Shown piece by piece: positions 13,159 through 26,716 of a DNA stretch of 64,000 nucleotides. Made by a program: the position numbers and the translations under genes. Position 1 is the first letter of the stretch. Every line of letters starts with the position of its first letter. This DNA comes from Anseranas semipalmata (Eukaryota; Chordata; Aves; Anseriformes; Anseranatidae), in assembly GCA_013399115.1 (NCBI GenBank), contig VXAA01004298.1, positions 347,460 through 411,459 of the forward strand, in the 5' to 3' direction. A model generated the notes under the pieces. The model did no database searches, had not been told where the DNA came from, and was given only the letters and a program-made list of their open reading frames with translations.

Positions 13159-16100
13159 GTATGATGATTTTCTGAATCTGATTATTCTTTTATATACTTA
13201 GAAATCTTTTCATAGGAAAGTTACTTTTCAACAGGAAACCAATGGAAGATTAGTTCATGTAAAGGTTTATGAAGCTGTATGTTTAAAGTGTCCCAGCATG
13301 GTAGGTATTTCTACTCTGCACAGTATAGAACTCAGTAGAAGTGATTTGAACAAACTGTAGGTGCATGAAGCAGAACTACGTTGTAGTGGGTACATTTGTC
13401 CAACCTCACGGGTTGATCCACTTCTAACTTTTAAAATCCTCTGTGCAGCTGTGAGAAGTCTTCCTCTAGGAGAGGAAGCATATATCAGTGTGCATACACA
13501 CAGAGGAGGAGATTCTCTGGGATATCACTAACAGAAGTTTTCTAGGGACACTTGATTACTTGATTGATGATTTTTCAGTTCAAAGGGGAAAACAGAGTGG
13601 TACTAAATCAGTTTTGATCGATACTTTGGCTTTTCCTTGAGCTGGGCAGGTACCAAGTTTCTGAGCATCCAGAGTTGGTCTGGATGTGCATACAAATTTT
13701 TGAATGTACATAAAACCTGGTTCTACAGTAATTCCTGTGATAGACATTGGAAGTAAGAAATCACATGGGCTACTTTTTCAAGTTGATGTATTTAAAAACA
13801 CCTCATAAACAGTCAAGAGAAATGTAACTATAAATTTATTCATTGAAGGGACCTTTAATATCAGTAAACTATTTACTGAAGCAGTGGGTGTCTTCAACAT
13901 TGAAACGGGAGAACACCTGTTCTACTTCCTGCACTTCAGCGAGCAAAATTCTACACTTTTGACTTGTCTTAGTGTAGCATGGACAGGAAGGAAAAGTTTG
14001 TGTCATTTTCACTAAATGTGGTTTGAATTTTGTGTTTCCTCATGGCTAGTGTGCCATCCATTTGCCCATTATTCTCTGGGCAAGTACATAGAGCTAAATT
14101 AAATTAATTAAAAATAATTTGTTAGGATTATATGCTTTATGCAGCAATCTAGAACATGAATAGTTCTGCAGATGTCAGTAGTTTGAAACCATTGTAAGTG
14201 AAGTCAGAACTAAGTTCATTTTCCCAAATTATTATTTGTTCATTGAAAATGAAGATGTACTCCTGTCAAAAAAAGGGACTTAACTTGGATATCCATTGCT
14301 CTAAAAATGACTTGTATATTTTCAAAAATAACATCTTTACTGTGGTAACTGGAAACTGCTGGAGTGGAGTCTCCATAACTGAGCAGCACTTTTCTTGTGA
14401 CTGGGACATGGGTAGAGATCGTTAGTTTTGCCCCCGACCACGAAACTTCTCCTTGCTTTATGTTGGTCAGTCAGTATACCTAACCAAGTGATTTATATCC
14501 GAATGTAGAAGAATTTACTGCAAAATGGTGTGAATTGATTATTTGTTGAGCTACTGTCCTACATGTATCTCACCATCTCAGTACAGGAAAACATAACCTG
14601 AGATTGTTTTCAACTGTAAGTTAGCCTTTAATGAAAACCTATTATAAACCATCCTATATTGCTTATAGGGTCAAGGAGGTTGCAAATCTGAAATTTCTGC
14701 AAGTAATACCTGAGCCATTAATAAAGTGAAGGAACAGGTCAATTTTCTAAATTGCTAATGAATTTTAAATATCTAAATCTCTTTACCCTACTATGAAATA
14801 TCTTGAATTTTAAAATACTTCTTTCAAATTTGTTGAACTAAACATTTATTTTTGGCCACACAACTGTGATTCATTTAAGTAGCATATTTCAGATATTTTG
14901 CAAAATTTCTTTGGCTTGAAGAATGAAGTTAGAAAATACATTAATACTTGGAAAAAAAAATCTGTCATTGGGCAACTACTCATTTTAGAGTAAACTCATC
15001 AATTTTTGGTCTGTTCTGTGTTACTTGAGTATGATTGAATGATTCACAGTGTTTCACAGTAAATAAAAGCAGAAGGTGTAACTTAAGTAGCAGTGATATG
15101 TAGATCTACATATTATGAGGTCCAGAGAACTGAACATTCATATACTTGCTTTAAACCACGTGTAGAACATCCCCTGTAAGCTTTGGCAGGATGTTTTTGC
15201 ACATTGTAATTTATGTCCATCTTAAAGTGTCATGCTTTCTCTCAAGGGATCTGCTAAGTAGATGTTTCCTTGTGGCAGTGTCATTTATTTCCTTCGGGAA
15301 GGTTTTTGTTAGCTCATGTACATAGAGCTAATTATTAAGACTAATTACAAGGAATGGTGGGAGCCACTCTCAGTATAATCATAAGTGTATTAGCACTGAT
15401 ACTATGTTCTGAGAGGGTAAAACACGTTGTTCTATCTAAATAGAAAAATTAACTGCGTAATAGAAGATGTTATCTAACTCTTTGGGAAATTACTTGGTCA
15501 TTAGGAAAGATAATGCAGGTTGAGTGTTTTGTTTCATGTCAGAGGAATACAAGAGAAGATTTATAATGGACCTGGTTTTTCTACAGAAGAAATTTTTTTC
15601 TGAAACAAATGCCAACATGGATGTATTGTGGGAAAAATGTTTTTTAAATAATATAATTTATTTCAAAATTGATACTGTGCTGTCTCAGAGTATGAGATAT
15701 ATGCAGTTGGTTTTAAAGACTAAATTTTCAGGTGTGACTGCATCTTCCAGGATGGCAATGGAAGTGGTTAGTCTATATTCAAAAATATAGTATACTTCTT
15801 TTTGTAAATATTGTGAACGCATCTTCCCTAGTAATTTTTGCAATTCAGGATTCTAAATCATACAATTGAATTGCCTACCTAAGAGTTTATTTTAAATTGC
15901 AGCTATGGTTGCTTGATAGGTCAGATTTTTCTACCAAATACGAAATGTACTTTCCAAACCTGGTAAGAGCTGGGATTATCTATTTCATGGTTTACGTTAT
16001 GTATCTCTTTTTCACACAGTGTCACCTGAGGCTTGGATTGCAACTCATTTTATAAAATTATGTTATTAGTATGAGTTTTGTGTGTTACTGATGATTTGGA

Positions 16101-18212
16101 AGGTAAAATGAATACTTTTAGTTGCATTTCTGCTGTGGACACTTCTAAGGTACAATATAATTCCCATTAAAGACATTGCAAAAATTTTCTGGGGCTTCAG
16201 TAGCAACTGGATTAGTCCATATGTTTCTTTAATCCAGGATGTTATTTTTCTGTTTTAAAAATAAGCTGAATAAGGAAAAGCATAGCTGAGAGGATGGGTA
16301 GGAATTGAACTCACTGCAAAAAGACCTCCTTGTTACTCTTCACAAGCCAGTTAAGGGGTTGCTGAAACAAAACACATGCACAGAAAAACTGTCTCCCACT
16401 GTGATATATGTCCTTTTCTCATGTAGCACAGTGGGGAAAGGGAGTATTTTGTGGCAGATCAGAAAAGCTGAAGGTAATTGTGAGCATTTGAAAATGGGGA
16501 AAAAAAAAAGTGCTAATAACTGACATCTATTGTATGTACTAATTATGCTGTTTTTATTTTTCTAAGTGTATTGGTCTCTCCTTCTCTGTAAACCTATCTT
16601 CATGTTTTTTGTTGTTGTTTCAGTTCTGTTTTATTCTTTATTTGTATGTGATACTCGGTTTAAAGGAAAATAATGCTACAGAAGACAGATGAAATTAGGT
16701 CTTTATAATTGAGGAAGAGGTCCGACTGCAAATAGCCAATTTAAATGAAGGTCTGTTCTTTTTAAAGGAAAGCAAGAGCTAATGAGTCGTGTAAAAAAAA
16801 AAAAAGTCATTGCGATTATAAAACATGATAAATGATGAGACCATTGTTCATAGATCTGTTACGCTGTACCTCCTAAGAACAGAGAATCAGTGTCAGCCTA
16901 CCAGTTTTGGATAGTTAATTAAAGTAAGGAAAAATGTGGGTATTAATCTTTATGATCACTGACATTAAGTTTAAAAAACACTGTCATCCGTTTATCATGA
17001 TAATGTGAGGTATTTATACTCATATAAGGGAACTGAAACGTGCTGTTGCATCCAATGCATGAATTTCCAGGAAATTAGTTACGGTATGCTTATAATTTTG
17101 TTTATATTTGTGAATCTTAAGTTTCATCCTCAACTCTGGATTCTCAAACTGAGTATTTGGCGTATCCTTCCTGATGTAGTTAGGCTGAAAGCATAGTTTG
17201 TGATGTTCATTTTCAAATGTTAATTCTTCTGGGTTATTTTAATATCCTTTATTCAAAATTATGTGAATAAACTCTTTGGATATAGATGGAAAAAACAGAA
17301 ATGTCAGTATTTCCTTCTTTATATGTACATTTTCCTTTCCTGATGATGATGTTGAATTACAATCGCTGCAAAATATTTTAAGTATTTTAGCATTGTTATG
17401 TGTTAGAAAACCAGTAAGAGAAGAGATAGATCTTTTAGCCCAAGAGTTAACTTTGCTTCTACAATGATTATAGGTAAGAAAAGCATCAAAACTGTTTTTT
17501 ATACATATTAAAAATTGTAAGGATCTGTGGTTTTTGTCTCTGTTGTAGTCTTGAACAGCTTGTATAACAGACCCTCATGCTGCTTTTCTGTCCTCCTCTC
17601 AGTGTCCTTGCCCAAATTATGATTATTTTGTCTAATGAACCTTCTCTCCAGGCTCTCATGCTTTCCATCTCTGAAATTTGGTCTGTCATATTTGGAATAC
17701 AACTATGCTAGCCAGACTCTCTTAAATCCTTTTATATTAGCTCCTCTTTTGCCAAATTTGAAGTTTCTTGTTTTCATAAAAACAACTCCTTGTTCATTTT
17801 AGTTCATCTTGTTTCTCATCCCTCCTCATCTATGATTAAATCTTCTTCTTCATGTACTGCGTCTAAATGACATACTCCCTTTCCTGTTGTGTTCTCTGTG
17901 TAATGTCTGTTCTCTGCCTTTTCAAATATTTCTTTAAAAGGCAATGTGTCCAAAGTGCATTTTGACTCTTGTCATCTAACCAAAACTTTAAACTGAGTTG
18001 ATTATTTTAAGGTAAATGCATTGCAAAGAACTGCTGTTAAGTCATTAGACTAGGAAATGGTTTTGTCTGATGCCCATTTTGCTGTTACTCTCCTAGAAAT
18101 TTGTTATTTGCCAGTTACCTAATGGAGTGATAGTGAGTGGAATTACTTGCATGTTTGCCTCATCTAAGGGTTTGTGTAACCTACCTGTGCAGTTTACACT
18201 GCTAAATTGATA

Positions 18213-18279
18213 GTAAACATGACGGGTAAACATGACAGAGTAAACATGACAGAGTAAACATGATAGTGATAAACATGGG
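18213..18279. repeat. Short minisatellite, 14-bp unit, about five copies
   Basis: Units related to GTAAACATGACAGA start at 18213 (13 bp, ending ACGG), 18226, 18240, 18254 (ending ATAGT) and 18268 (partial, GATAAACATGGG). The two central copies are identical and the outer ones have diverged, as expected for slippage. Confidence 0.88.
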
Positions 18280-19318
18280 CATCTAGACTAGAAACTGACA
18301 ATGGGATTGTCAGGTGCAGAATTGTGAACAGAAAATACTGTAATGTATGCAGAATTAACCTGCAATTCAACTCCTTGTAGAAATTAAGCTGAACTGTCTT
18401 GAATAGATAGATACAGACTTCTGAGACTGCTAAACAAGTTCTGTGATTGGACTAAAGATCATTCAGGCTGACTCGAGTAGTCAAAAGGGAGTAAGTTTTG
18501 AAGTGAAGAATTGGCACAAATCAGTTACTGCTGTCAAGAGGGAGAAGCGATGAGTCATAGTTCATTTTCCTATTACACTCTTGTGCCAGCGTGATGTATG
18601 GACTTTCAGGGGAGATCCAGGGAAATGGTGCATGGCTGTCCCTTTGGATGAAATTGAGAAGAGTACACTCAAAGTTCAGAGTGTGCAAGAAATTCTCTAA
18701 AAATCTGAGTTTGTGCAGGATAGAGATTTGTCTCCAGTCTCTTAATCCTTCTCCAGGAATCTAAGAATGTGCTAAGCCTCTCCAAGCTTAATATGAATCA
18801 GTGAGGCATCATAGTCTTACATCAGAAATTCCTTTTAATGCAAATCTGTGCATCAAAAACTACTTTTAATTCCTGGAAAGCAGCAAAAGGTAGGATGTTA
18901 CAAAACATTTGGAGAAAGCAGCTGTCGTGGGTACAAGTTGGGTACAAATGGCCCAAACCAAAACAAGAGCTAAGGGACCACATTTTTTGCTGCCGTAAGG
19001 TATTCTTTTTATTTGGTTTCATTAAATCTTCCTCAGTTTAACAGTTGCAAAAACAAACAGGAGAAAAATAAACTTACCTTATGTCTTTTTTTCCTGTTTT
19101 CCTGTTACCTTTTGTCCTGTTTTAAGGATGTAGTTTACTGTGGTAATGCAGGGCGAGCAAACACACAGCTTCACTTCTTTCCTAACATTATACCATAAGA
19201 TCTGAAGCCCATGCTGCTACTGCAGTTTTTACAATTGGAAGAGGTCTTTAATAGTTAAATAGGAAACAGGATATTGGGTGAACTTTATTAACACGAAGTG
19301 CAACCTGTATGAAATTGC

Positions 19319-19520
19319 AAAATAGAAGAGTAGAATCAAAGAATAAAAGATATTAGAAGAGAACTCTTGAAATTATCTAGGCAAACATATTGCACAGAGC
19401 AGGACAAACTTCAAATTAGGTCAGGTTGCTTGGGTGCTGTCGAGAAAACATTTGAAGATCTGCAAGGATGGGGATTCTGCAGCCTTCCTATGCAAGGTGA
19501 AAAATAGTTTTTCTTTTGTC
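19319..19520 (-). mobile_element. Old CR1 LINE 3' fragment, antisense
   Basis: Reads as the reverse complement of a CR1 3' end. AGAATCAAAGAATAAAAG corresponds to the tail octamers. It is followed by ATTATCTAGGCAAACATATT, GCACAGAGCAGGACAAACTT, AATTAGGTCAGGTTGC, and AAGGATGGGGATTCTGCAGC. It is diverged but collinear for about 190 bp. The 5' part of the element is missing, which is usual for CR1. Confidence 0.75.
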
Positions 19521-22500
19521 TGATTTATATTAGCCAAAGAACAGACCCTTGCTTGTAATTAGAGACTTTACATAGGAACTTCATTTGTAATTGTTTGCTT
19601 AAAACTATTTACTAAACTGGACCACCTGAAAGTTATAGGAAGCCACCATTATTTGACTAAAAAAAATAATAACTGCAGTTTAACATTATTGTACAGCTCT
19701 TGAGACATTTAAAGATTTTAAGTATTTCAGTAGATTTAATAGACATTTAAGTTGATGGAAAGCAAAAACTTTGTTACATAAATAGCAAATGTCAAAGTAT
19801 TTTGACCATATAGTGATGTTAGAGAATTTTCTCGAGAAAAAGCAGGCCTCTTTCTTACCTAAGAGTCTAGTCACTTGTTTTTGCTGAAACACATGTGATT
19901 TTGGATGTTCTGGTGTCCATGTCTCTTCCTTGTCTTGGGTTTCAGACTGACATGACTGATGCCCAGGGTGAACCTGGGGGGAACCAGGAAAAAAAACAAA
20001 CCACAATGCTTTGTTATTTCTGTGTTTCTGTATTATTTGTACAACATTATTATGACAGAATGGTTGAAAGCTTTATAAGAGGTTCCTGGCAGAAACCTGG
20101 ATTCTTAGACTTCTTGTTGCCTTGAGTTTCATAGTGGCAGTTTCTGTTGGGTAATTAGGTTCGCCTTTTTTTTTTTTTTTAATATATTATAAGTACTGTT
20201 TTCATTTTCCACATCCTTTGGAAGATTTGAGGGAGATGGACATTTCGTGTCTCATCTCTAACTCTGCATGCAATGGGTGTGTTCCTTACAGGCTTTCTGT
20301 TAATTTCTGTTGTGCGGTTGGTCAAACTTTGGTACAGTTCTTTCCTCTGTTACTCCCCTGTACTCATCAATACAATTGATTTCCCCAAGTTGTTAATTTT
20401 CTTTGAAGCGTACCCTTAAGAGAGCTTAAGTTATGGAGTCATCTTTTCATTTAGTTCCCTCTGAATTAAAATCAAGCCAGTGTTTCTTATGGATCAAAAT
20501 CCATGTTCTTAACAAAAGCAATTCTTAAGTGAATTTTTGTAAGAAAATCTAATGAACATTTATTCTTCTATCAACAGCTTAATTCATCTCCTAAGCTTAG
20601 TTTTATCTCCCCTTGTTTCTTCTATACTCAGTGGACAGAGGTATGTCCATTTAGAGATGCTCAGGGAGTATTCCATTTGGTCTTCTGGATGTTCAGTACT
20701 TCTCTTCTGAATACAGAAGCAGCTCATGAGATTAGTCTAACAAAATTCTGTGAGTTCTCCCCTTGATCTTCCAGTCTGATGTATTTCCTATTGGTAGCTA
20801 GGTTTTTAATAATTTTTGAAACTTAATTTTCAAATCTGTAGCAGATCGCCAGCATTATCGCATCTCATCCATAGAAGTAGAAGTTATCTATAATTCTCCA
20901 CAGTTACTTTGAATCAGTTGTGTTTTTTGAAATCATGCTGCTATTTTTGTTTTCAGTACATCTGACTTCTCACATCCCGAACATGCAATTACATACAGCT
21001 ACATTGTCAGTTTTTGTAATATTCTTTGAATCTGATACATTATTCCTTATCTCTGCTCTATAGTTACTCTGCTCTTGAATTGGTGTTCATTATTATTCAG
21101 TGTCACATTGTGTATGAAGGAATTGTAGAGAAATACTTTATTTATGCTGCCTGATCTTTTAATTTCTTCATACACATTTATCCAGGACTGCATCAGAGTC
21201 TACCCAGTGCTGCTCAAACCAAGCTGAAACCAAGCTGAAACAATTTTTTTTTTACTTGCCATGATGCTCTGAAGATGGAAATATAGGCCAAGATGTGAAG
21301 GGTGTGGTAATATCTTTCTGTTATGAGTGAAGGGAAGAAAAAGCATTTTTTTTTTTTTTAGTATAAAAATCCTTTTTCTTGTTTGAAACAAAAGGAGCAA
21401 ACTTCAGGTAAAAATAGCTTGGGATTTAACTCAGGTTAACTGATGCTGAGCATCAGAAGTAATTAGCATAATATACTCTGCCCTGCTCTGTTCATTCCGT
21501 CTGCTAACCAGAGGTCACGGTTCTTTTAGGATCTATGTCATGACTCACACTGATCATCACAACTCATAAGGAGAATTAGTGTCCAAACTAATGTTGTTCC
21601 ATCTTCGGGCGCTCTTCTGGTGATGGATTGAAGGGTGATGGGAAAGGAGGTGTTAAAACATAGATCAGTCTTTGTGTTGGGGTCATGTAGTCCTTGAATC
21701 ATTCAGCAACTTGAATGATTTCTTTATTTTTGCATATATATGTATATAAGTTATTTCACAATTGCAGGAATTTTTAAATAATGGAGTTCCATAAATGAGT
21801 TGGTCATGCAGTAGAGAAACACTGTATAAGTTAATCCAAGGGAAGACAGCTTACCTGTTCACAATGTTCAGTTCTTATGTGTAGACATTTGCAAGTTGCT
21901 AATTTGTCTTATGCTTAGTTCTGTCTGGAGTGACTTAAACACATTGGTTTTCTATTATGTAATAACAGATAGCCTTTTCCCCTGTTTAATTGCCAGAATG
22001 TTTGAATGGTAGAAAGAAATATGTGCTATGTTAGTTTGAATTGGGTGGCAGGTCCTGGATAGGACACAGGTGGAAGGAGAATGGAGATTAGATATGATAG
22101 GTTTTGCAGCTCTTTGCATGTTGCTGGCTCTTGACAAAGTAGAGATTGTAGTTCTCACGGCATCAGTTGTCCTTCACGGCACTAAATCCGTGTCTGGAAA
22201 CAGACAGTATTTTTGTGCTCTGTGTGCTATTACTAGGGAATACATCGTACATGTTAGATCTAATTTTACTTTTGTCCTCTGCAAACTCTGATGTGTACAA
22301 CTAGATACTGCAATGTAATGATGACATCAGTGTTGGTGAATTGTGATACTAACTTTGCTAAAAATTATGGAAGTCAATGAGTTATTTATTGACGATGCAC
22401 AATTCTTCTTTCATCTCTGTTTTGATGATCTTTTGGGATTTTTGCATGTTAAAAATTGATGCTACAGGTATGAGCCTAGACATGACAAGAGCTTTTTGTA

Positions 22501-24601
22501 GAGATACCATTTATAGTTGAGGTCGCTGTAAATACACAGAGGCAGATGATAAAACATTCAGAAATGCTGAAACTGTCTTGGAAGTTCAGTGCCAGAGAAT
22601 CCCTACACTGCCTAGGAATCTTTTGAATAATATTAGTCCAACTGTGTAAAATCCTGTTCATCCTACTTAATTTTTCTCTTATTCCACTGGAAGTTTTAGA
22701 TGCTGGAAAACTTTATGTACTGCCAATTACTGAAACTCAATAAAAAATTCTAGAACTTAGTATCCAATATTGTAGTGTGTTAAAGTTTTGAAACCGCTTT
22801 ATATGTGATTTCATCTAAGTTTATTTCTAAATCTCAGTGCATTTTCACTGAAACTTTCCCCTTTTCTTCCCTTGCCATGCTCAACTCTTTTAATTTCTTT
22901 CCTTTGAACTTTATCTGCAAAAACTTTTAACATCTCCTTCCTCCCAATATTCTTATTGTTTAAAAAAAAAAAAAACTGCAACATTGTGGTACATTGCAGG
23001 CAAGGCTGTAAAACTTTAATGCTTTGTCTGCTAAGTTAGTGGAACCACTTGTGAACAGAAACAGTATATGACATCCTGCATTTTTCCAGCCTGCTCTTTA
23101 TTCTGTTTTGTTTTTGTATGAATATATGCTAGCTTTCATCTTAATGAACACCTACACTAAGCTTGCATTAAGGAAGGTGCTAGACTGAGGTTACTGCAGT
23201 TCAGGTACTTCTCTGGGCAGAACTGTTTAAGTTTTTCTAATCAGTTGTTCCCTGCAAAAATACACAGTTGTGCTTAAGCAACATGCAAAGTGTTGGATTT
23301 AATTTGGACTAATTAGATTACTATCTGTAGTTACTTCTTTCTTTTGAGTGTTGTGCCTTTTGCCTTTAGGGTTAGGCCTTTCATTTGGGTGTGTGTGTGT
23401 TAATTTTTAGAATTTGCATATGGGCAATAACTGTTGTCTTAAAGGAGCAAGTGTAATGAGTGAAACCTTTCATTGCAGAATAGCTTGCATAGAGACCACC
23501 CAGTAGGTTTTAAGCAGCATTGCTGAAGAAGTTAATTGCAGGCTAATCTTTAGCTGCTAGCAGAGAGGTATATTGTAGGGAGAGTAAGGACTGTTGAAAC
23601 ATCTTAAACTTTGCTACTTCAGATATTTGCAGTAACTTTGGTATTACAGAATAACAAAGTACTATGCACTAATCAAATCCGTGGATAATAGGCTTTAAGG
23701 CTGTTCACTTCAAGTCATGCATCACTGCAACTATAGAAGTGATAGCATATTTGTGCATTTGTATGTGTATGATTGAATTATTGTGGGTAAAGCTTTTTCC
23801 TCTGTAATTACTGTCAAGTTACGGTAGTTGGACTTTACCTTTGACTACGGTAATTGAGCAGATGGGTATTTTATGAAAGCAGGAGCAATCCCACTGGCTT
23901 TGGTAAGATTGTTTCTATTAACTACAGTCCCTTTTTTTATTAACCCCTAAAGGAAAACAAAACTAGGCTGTTTATATAATACCAGTTTTAAAAAATACAG
24001 ATCATAAAAAGCGTATAATAAGTTTATACCATATCAAATATGTGAATATGTTTGTATGTAGTTCAAAGTGCTCTTCTGTGTGACTTAGTTGAGAGAAGTC
24101 CATCTGTGGCGATGGTGTCTGACCATCAGGGGCCTTTGCCATTATGGCTAGACTTACGAGTGGCATAAACTTTCTTTCCTTCGCCAAAGGCTGCAGAAGT
24201 CATTGCACTGTTGGAACATGTGTGTCCTTCCATTGAATTCTAATTCTGTGTGTAGGATTATTTAAAAACCTTGCACAACTTGTGGCAATATTTGTATGCC
24301 ACTTACCTGCACAAAGACATCTCAGTTTTCAGAAGTGCACGCGTAAGAATAAGCCACAGAATTGTGGGTCTGCTGATTTTGTTTCCATGGAAAATCCACC
24401 TTGTTCATTCCCTGATTCCTTCTGTTGCTGGGGAATGTGTGTGTTATTTTGTGTGTGTGATTTGGATCATAGTGGATAGACTTGGTGTTTTTCTGGAGGA
24501 AGGAGAAGCCCTTGTTCTGGTAACTGTGTGAACTACAATCACAGTACCGTTTGTCATATTCTGGAACTCAGGAGGTAATCTGAAGTTTCTTATGAAATGC
24601 C

Positions 24602-24625
24602 TTTTTTTTTTTTTTTTTTTTTTTT
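24602..24625. repeat. T24 homopolymer
   Basis: Twenty-four consecutive T. The preceding sequence on either strand is not recognisable as a gene. Confidence 0.95.
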
Positions 24626-26144
24626 AAGTAAGAAATGTTTATGGGTGAGAGGATGTTCTTTTTATTATCTACAAAGAAAAACTTGATCATGCCCATATAT
24701 ATGGATACTGAAAAGCTCTTATTCAATCAGGACTCAGGATTAAGAGATCTAAGGTGCCTTTGGTTTTCTTTGTTCCAAAAGTTGAGATTACCTTTCTTTT
24801 AACCCTACAACATTGTTATATCTTCTATTATGTTAAAAAACACCTGATTAATAATGCTTAAATGCAATGAATCATAAGGCCAAACCTCAACCTGTAAGTA
24901 CTTGTAGCATTGCATTTTAGATCTTGATCAGCCTCATGCTTCAAATTACTTTGGGTAGTTGCAGTCATTAAGATAGCAATCTAGACAGTTGAAGTCACTC
25001 AAAGTAAACTGCAAAACATACTGGAAGTGCTTGGACAAGGAGTAAGGGAATGATTCAGATTTCTGGCTTGCTTATCTCTCTTGATATAGTAAGTTTTCAA
25101 TCAAGGGTTCAAAGTTCTGGTTCACTTTATTACTATGTAGCAAGTGTACAGATGAATGCATTGCAAAAACCAATTATAGATTTACTTATAGCGTAGCTAT
25201 GGAGATAGGGAAAAAATCAAGATGCTATTTAGACACTTATGATTGAATGTTATGTTTTCATGCTGGCTTTTTTGCATCTGCAATAGCAATATACAATGCC
25301 ATGCTTTTTGAAAGAGTAGGCATGTAAGAAATCTATGTAGAGATTTATGCAGTTATTTAAGGAGAAACAATATTCAAACAGAAGGTGAATTCTACAGTTG
25401 GTTTCAATACCATTTATCTCAAGTTTGTTTGGCCTGATTATAATGTGCTTCAGGTTAAATAAGAATTCCCTGTTCTAAAACTGTCAAGCTCCCTGTTCAT
25501 GGTTCTCATCTGGAGTGTAAGAAAATTGCCTAGAATTTTGCCTTCTTTGGTGGAGACTTGATGTGCGTGTCACTGAGCATCCAAAGTTGGCTTCTGCTGG
25601 TACACCTTCCATGAGTCACCAGTTTAAAGACCCACATGAAAGTTTTGTCAAAGCCATCATGTGACATCGCCCTTGCTGGGCATATCCTCAGCTGTCTCCT
25701 GCTCTTTTAAAATTTTTGGCTTCCACAACGTTACATAAATTACTTAAACAATTTAGAGATATATTTTGTAAAGAAGTAGGGATTTTTTCTTTCTTTTTTT
25801 TGTTTTTTATTTTAGACCTGCTGGTTAATGAGATGGATGTTTTTAAAAGGGAGTAAGGATGAGAACTCTGTACAGCATTTAAGATGTAGGCATGAATTTA
25901 AGATGTACCGTGGATTATGCTAGCATAATGAACCTTTTTTTTGTGTTGCCTCCTACATCAAAATGTCCAGCATACAGCTAGACAAAAACATCATACAATG
26001 GGTGAGCAATTGGCTGACGGGCAGGTCTCAAAGGGTTGTGGTAAATGGGGCCACATCAGGCTGGCGGACGGTCACTAGTGGGGTCCCTCAAGGCTCCATT
26101 TTAGGGCCAGTCCTCTTCAATGTTTTTATAAATGACTTGGATGT

Positions 26145-26276
26145 NNNNNNNNNNNNNNNNNNNNNNNNNNNNNNNNNNNNNNNNNNNNNNNNNNNNNNNN
26201 NNNNNNNNNNNNNNNNNNNNNNNNNNNNNNNNNNNNNNNNNNNNNNNNNNNNNNNNNNNNNNNNNNNNNNNNNNNN
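26145..26276. other. Assembly gap (132 N) inside the CR1
   Basis: A run of 132 N. The reading frames on its two sides do not join: 136 bases lie between the last complete left codon and the first right codon of the family frame, one more than a multiple of three. By my recollection of CR1, about 390 bases separate these motifs, so the true length is uncertain. The catalytic ADD box would lie within the missing part. Confidence 0.97.
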
Positions 26277-26278
26277 GG

Positions 26279-26716
26279 CCTCACCTTGAGTACTGTGTGC
26301 AGTTCTGGGCACCACAGTACAAAAAGGATGTAAAACTGCTGGAGAGTGTCCAGAGGAGGGCAACGAAGATGGTGAAGGGCCTAGAGGGGAAGACGTATGA
26401 GGAGCAGCTGAGGTCACTTGGCCTGTTCAGCCTGGAGAAGAGGAGGCTGAGGGGAGACCTCATCGCAGTCTACAACTTCCTTGCGAGGGGGAGTGGAGGG
26501 CCAGGCGCCGACCTATTCTCCTTAATCACCAGTGATAGAACCCGCGGCAATGGTGTCAAGCTGAGGCAGGGGAGGTTTAGGTTGGACATTAGGAAGAGGT
26601 TCTTCACTGAGAGGGTGGTTGCACACTGGAACAGGCTCCCCAGTGAATTAGTCACTGCACCAAGCCTGTCTGAATTTAAGAGGTGTTTGGACTGTGCACT
26701 TAGTCATATGGTCTAA
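26279..26716 (+). pseudogene. CR1 reverse-transcriptase (ORF2) C-terminal remnant
   Basis: An open frame of about 145 codons right of the gap, to TAA at 26714. It carries the conserved C-terminal part of CR1 ORF2: the QFWAP motif, [26 protein letters not shown], then [20 protein letters not shown] and an LSEFKRCLD tail. No stop codon interrupts it, but the copy is 5'-truncated, lacks the endonuclease domain and has no promoter. It is a dead retroposon remnant, not a host gene. Confidence 0.85.
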
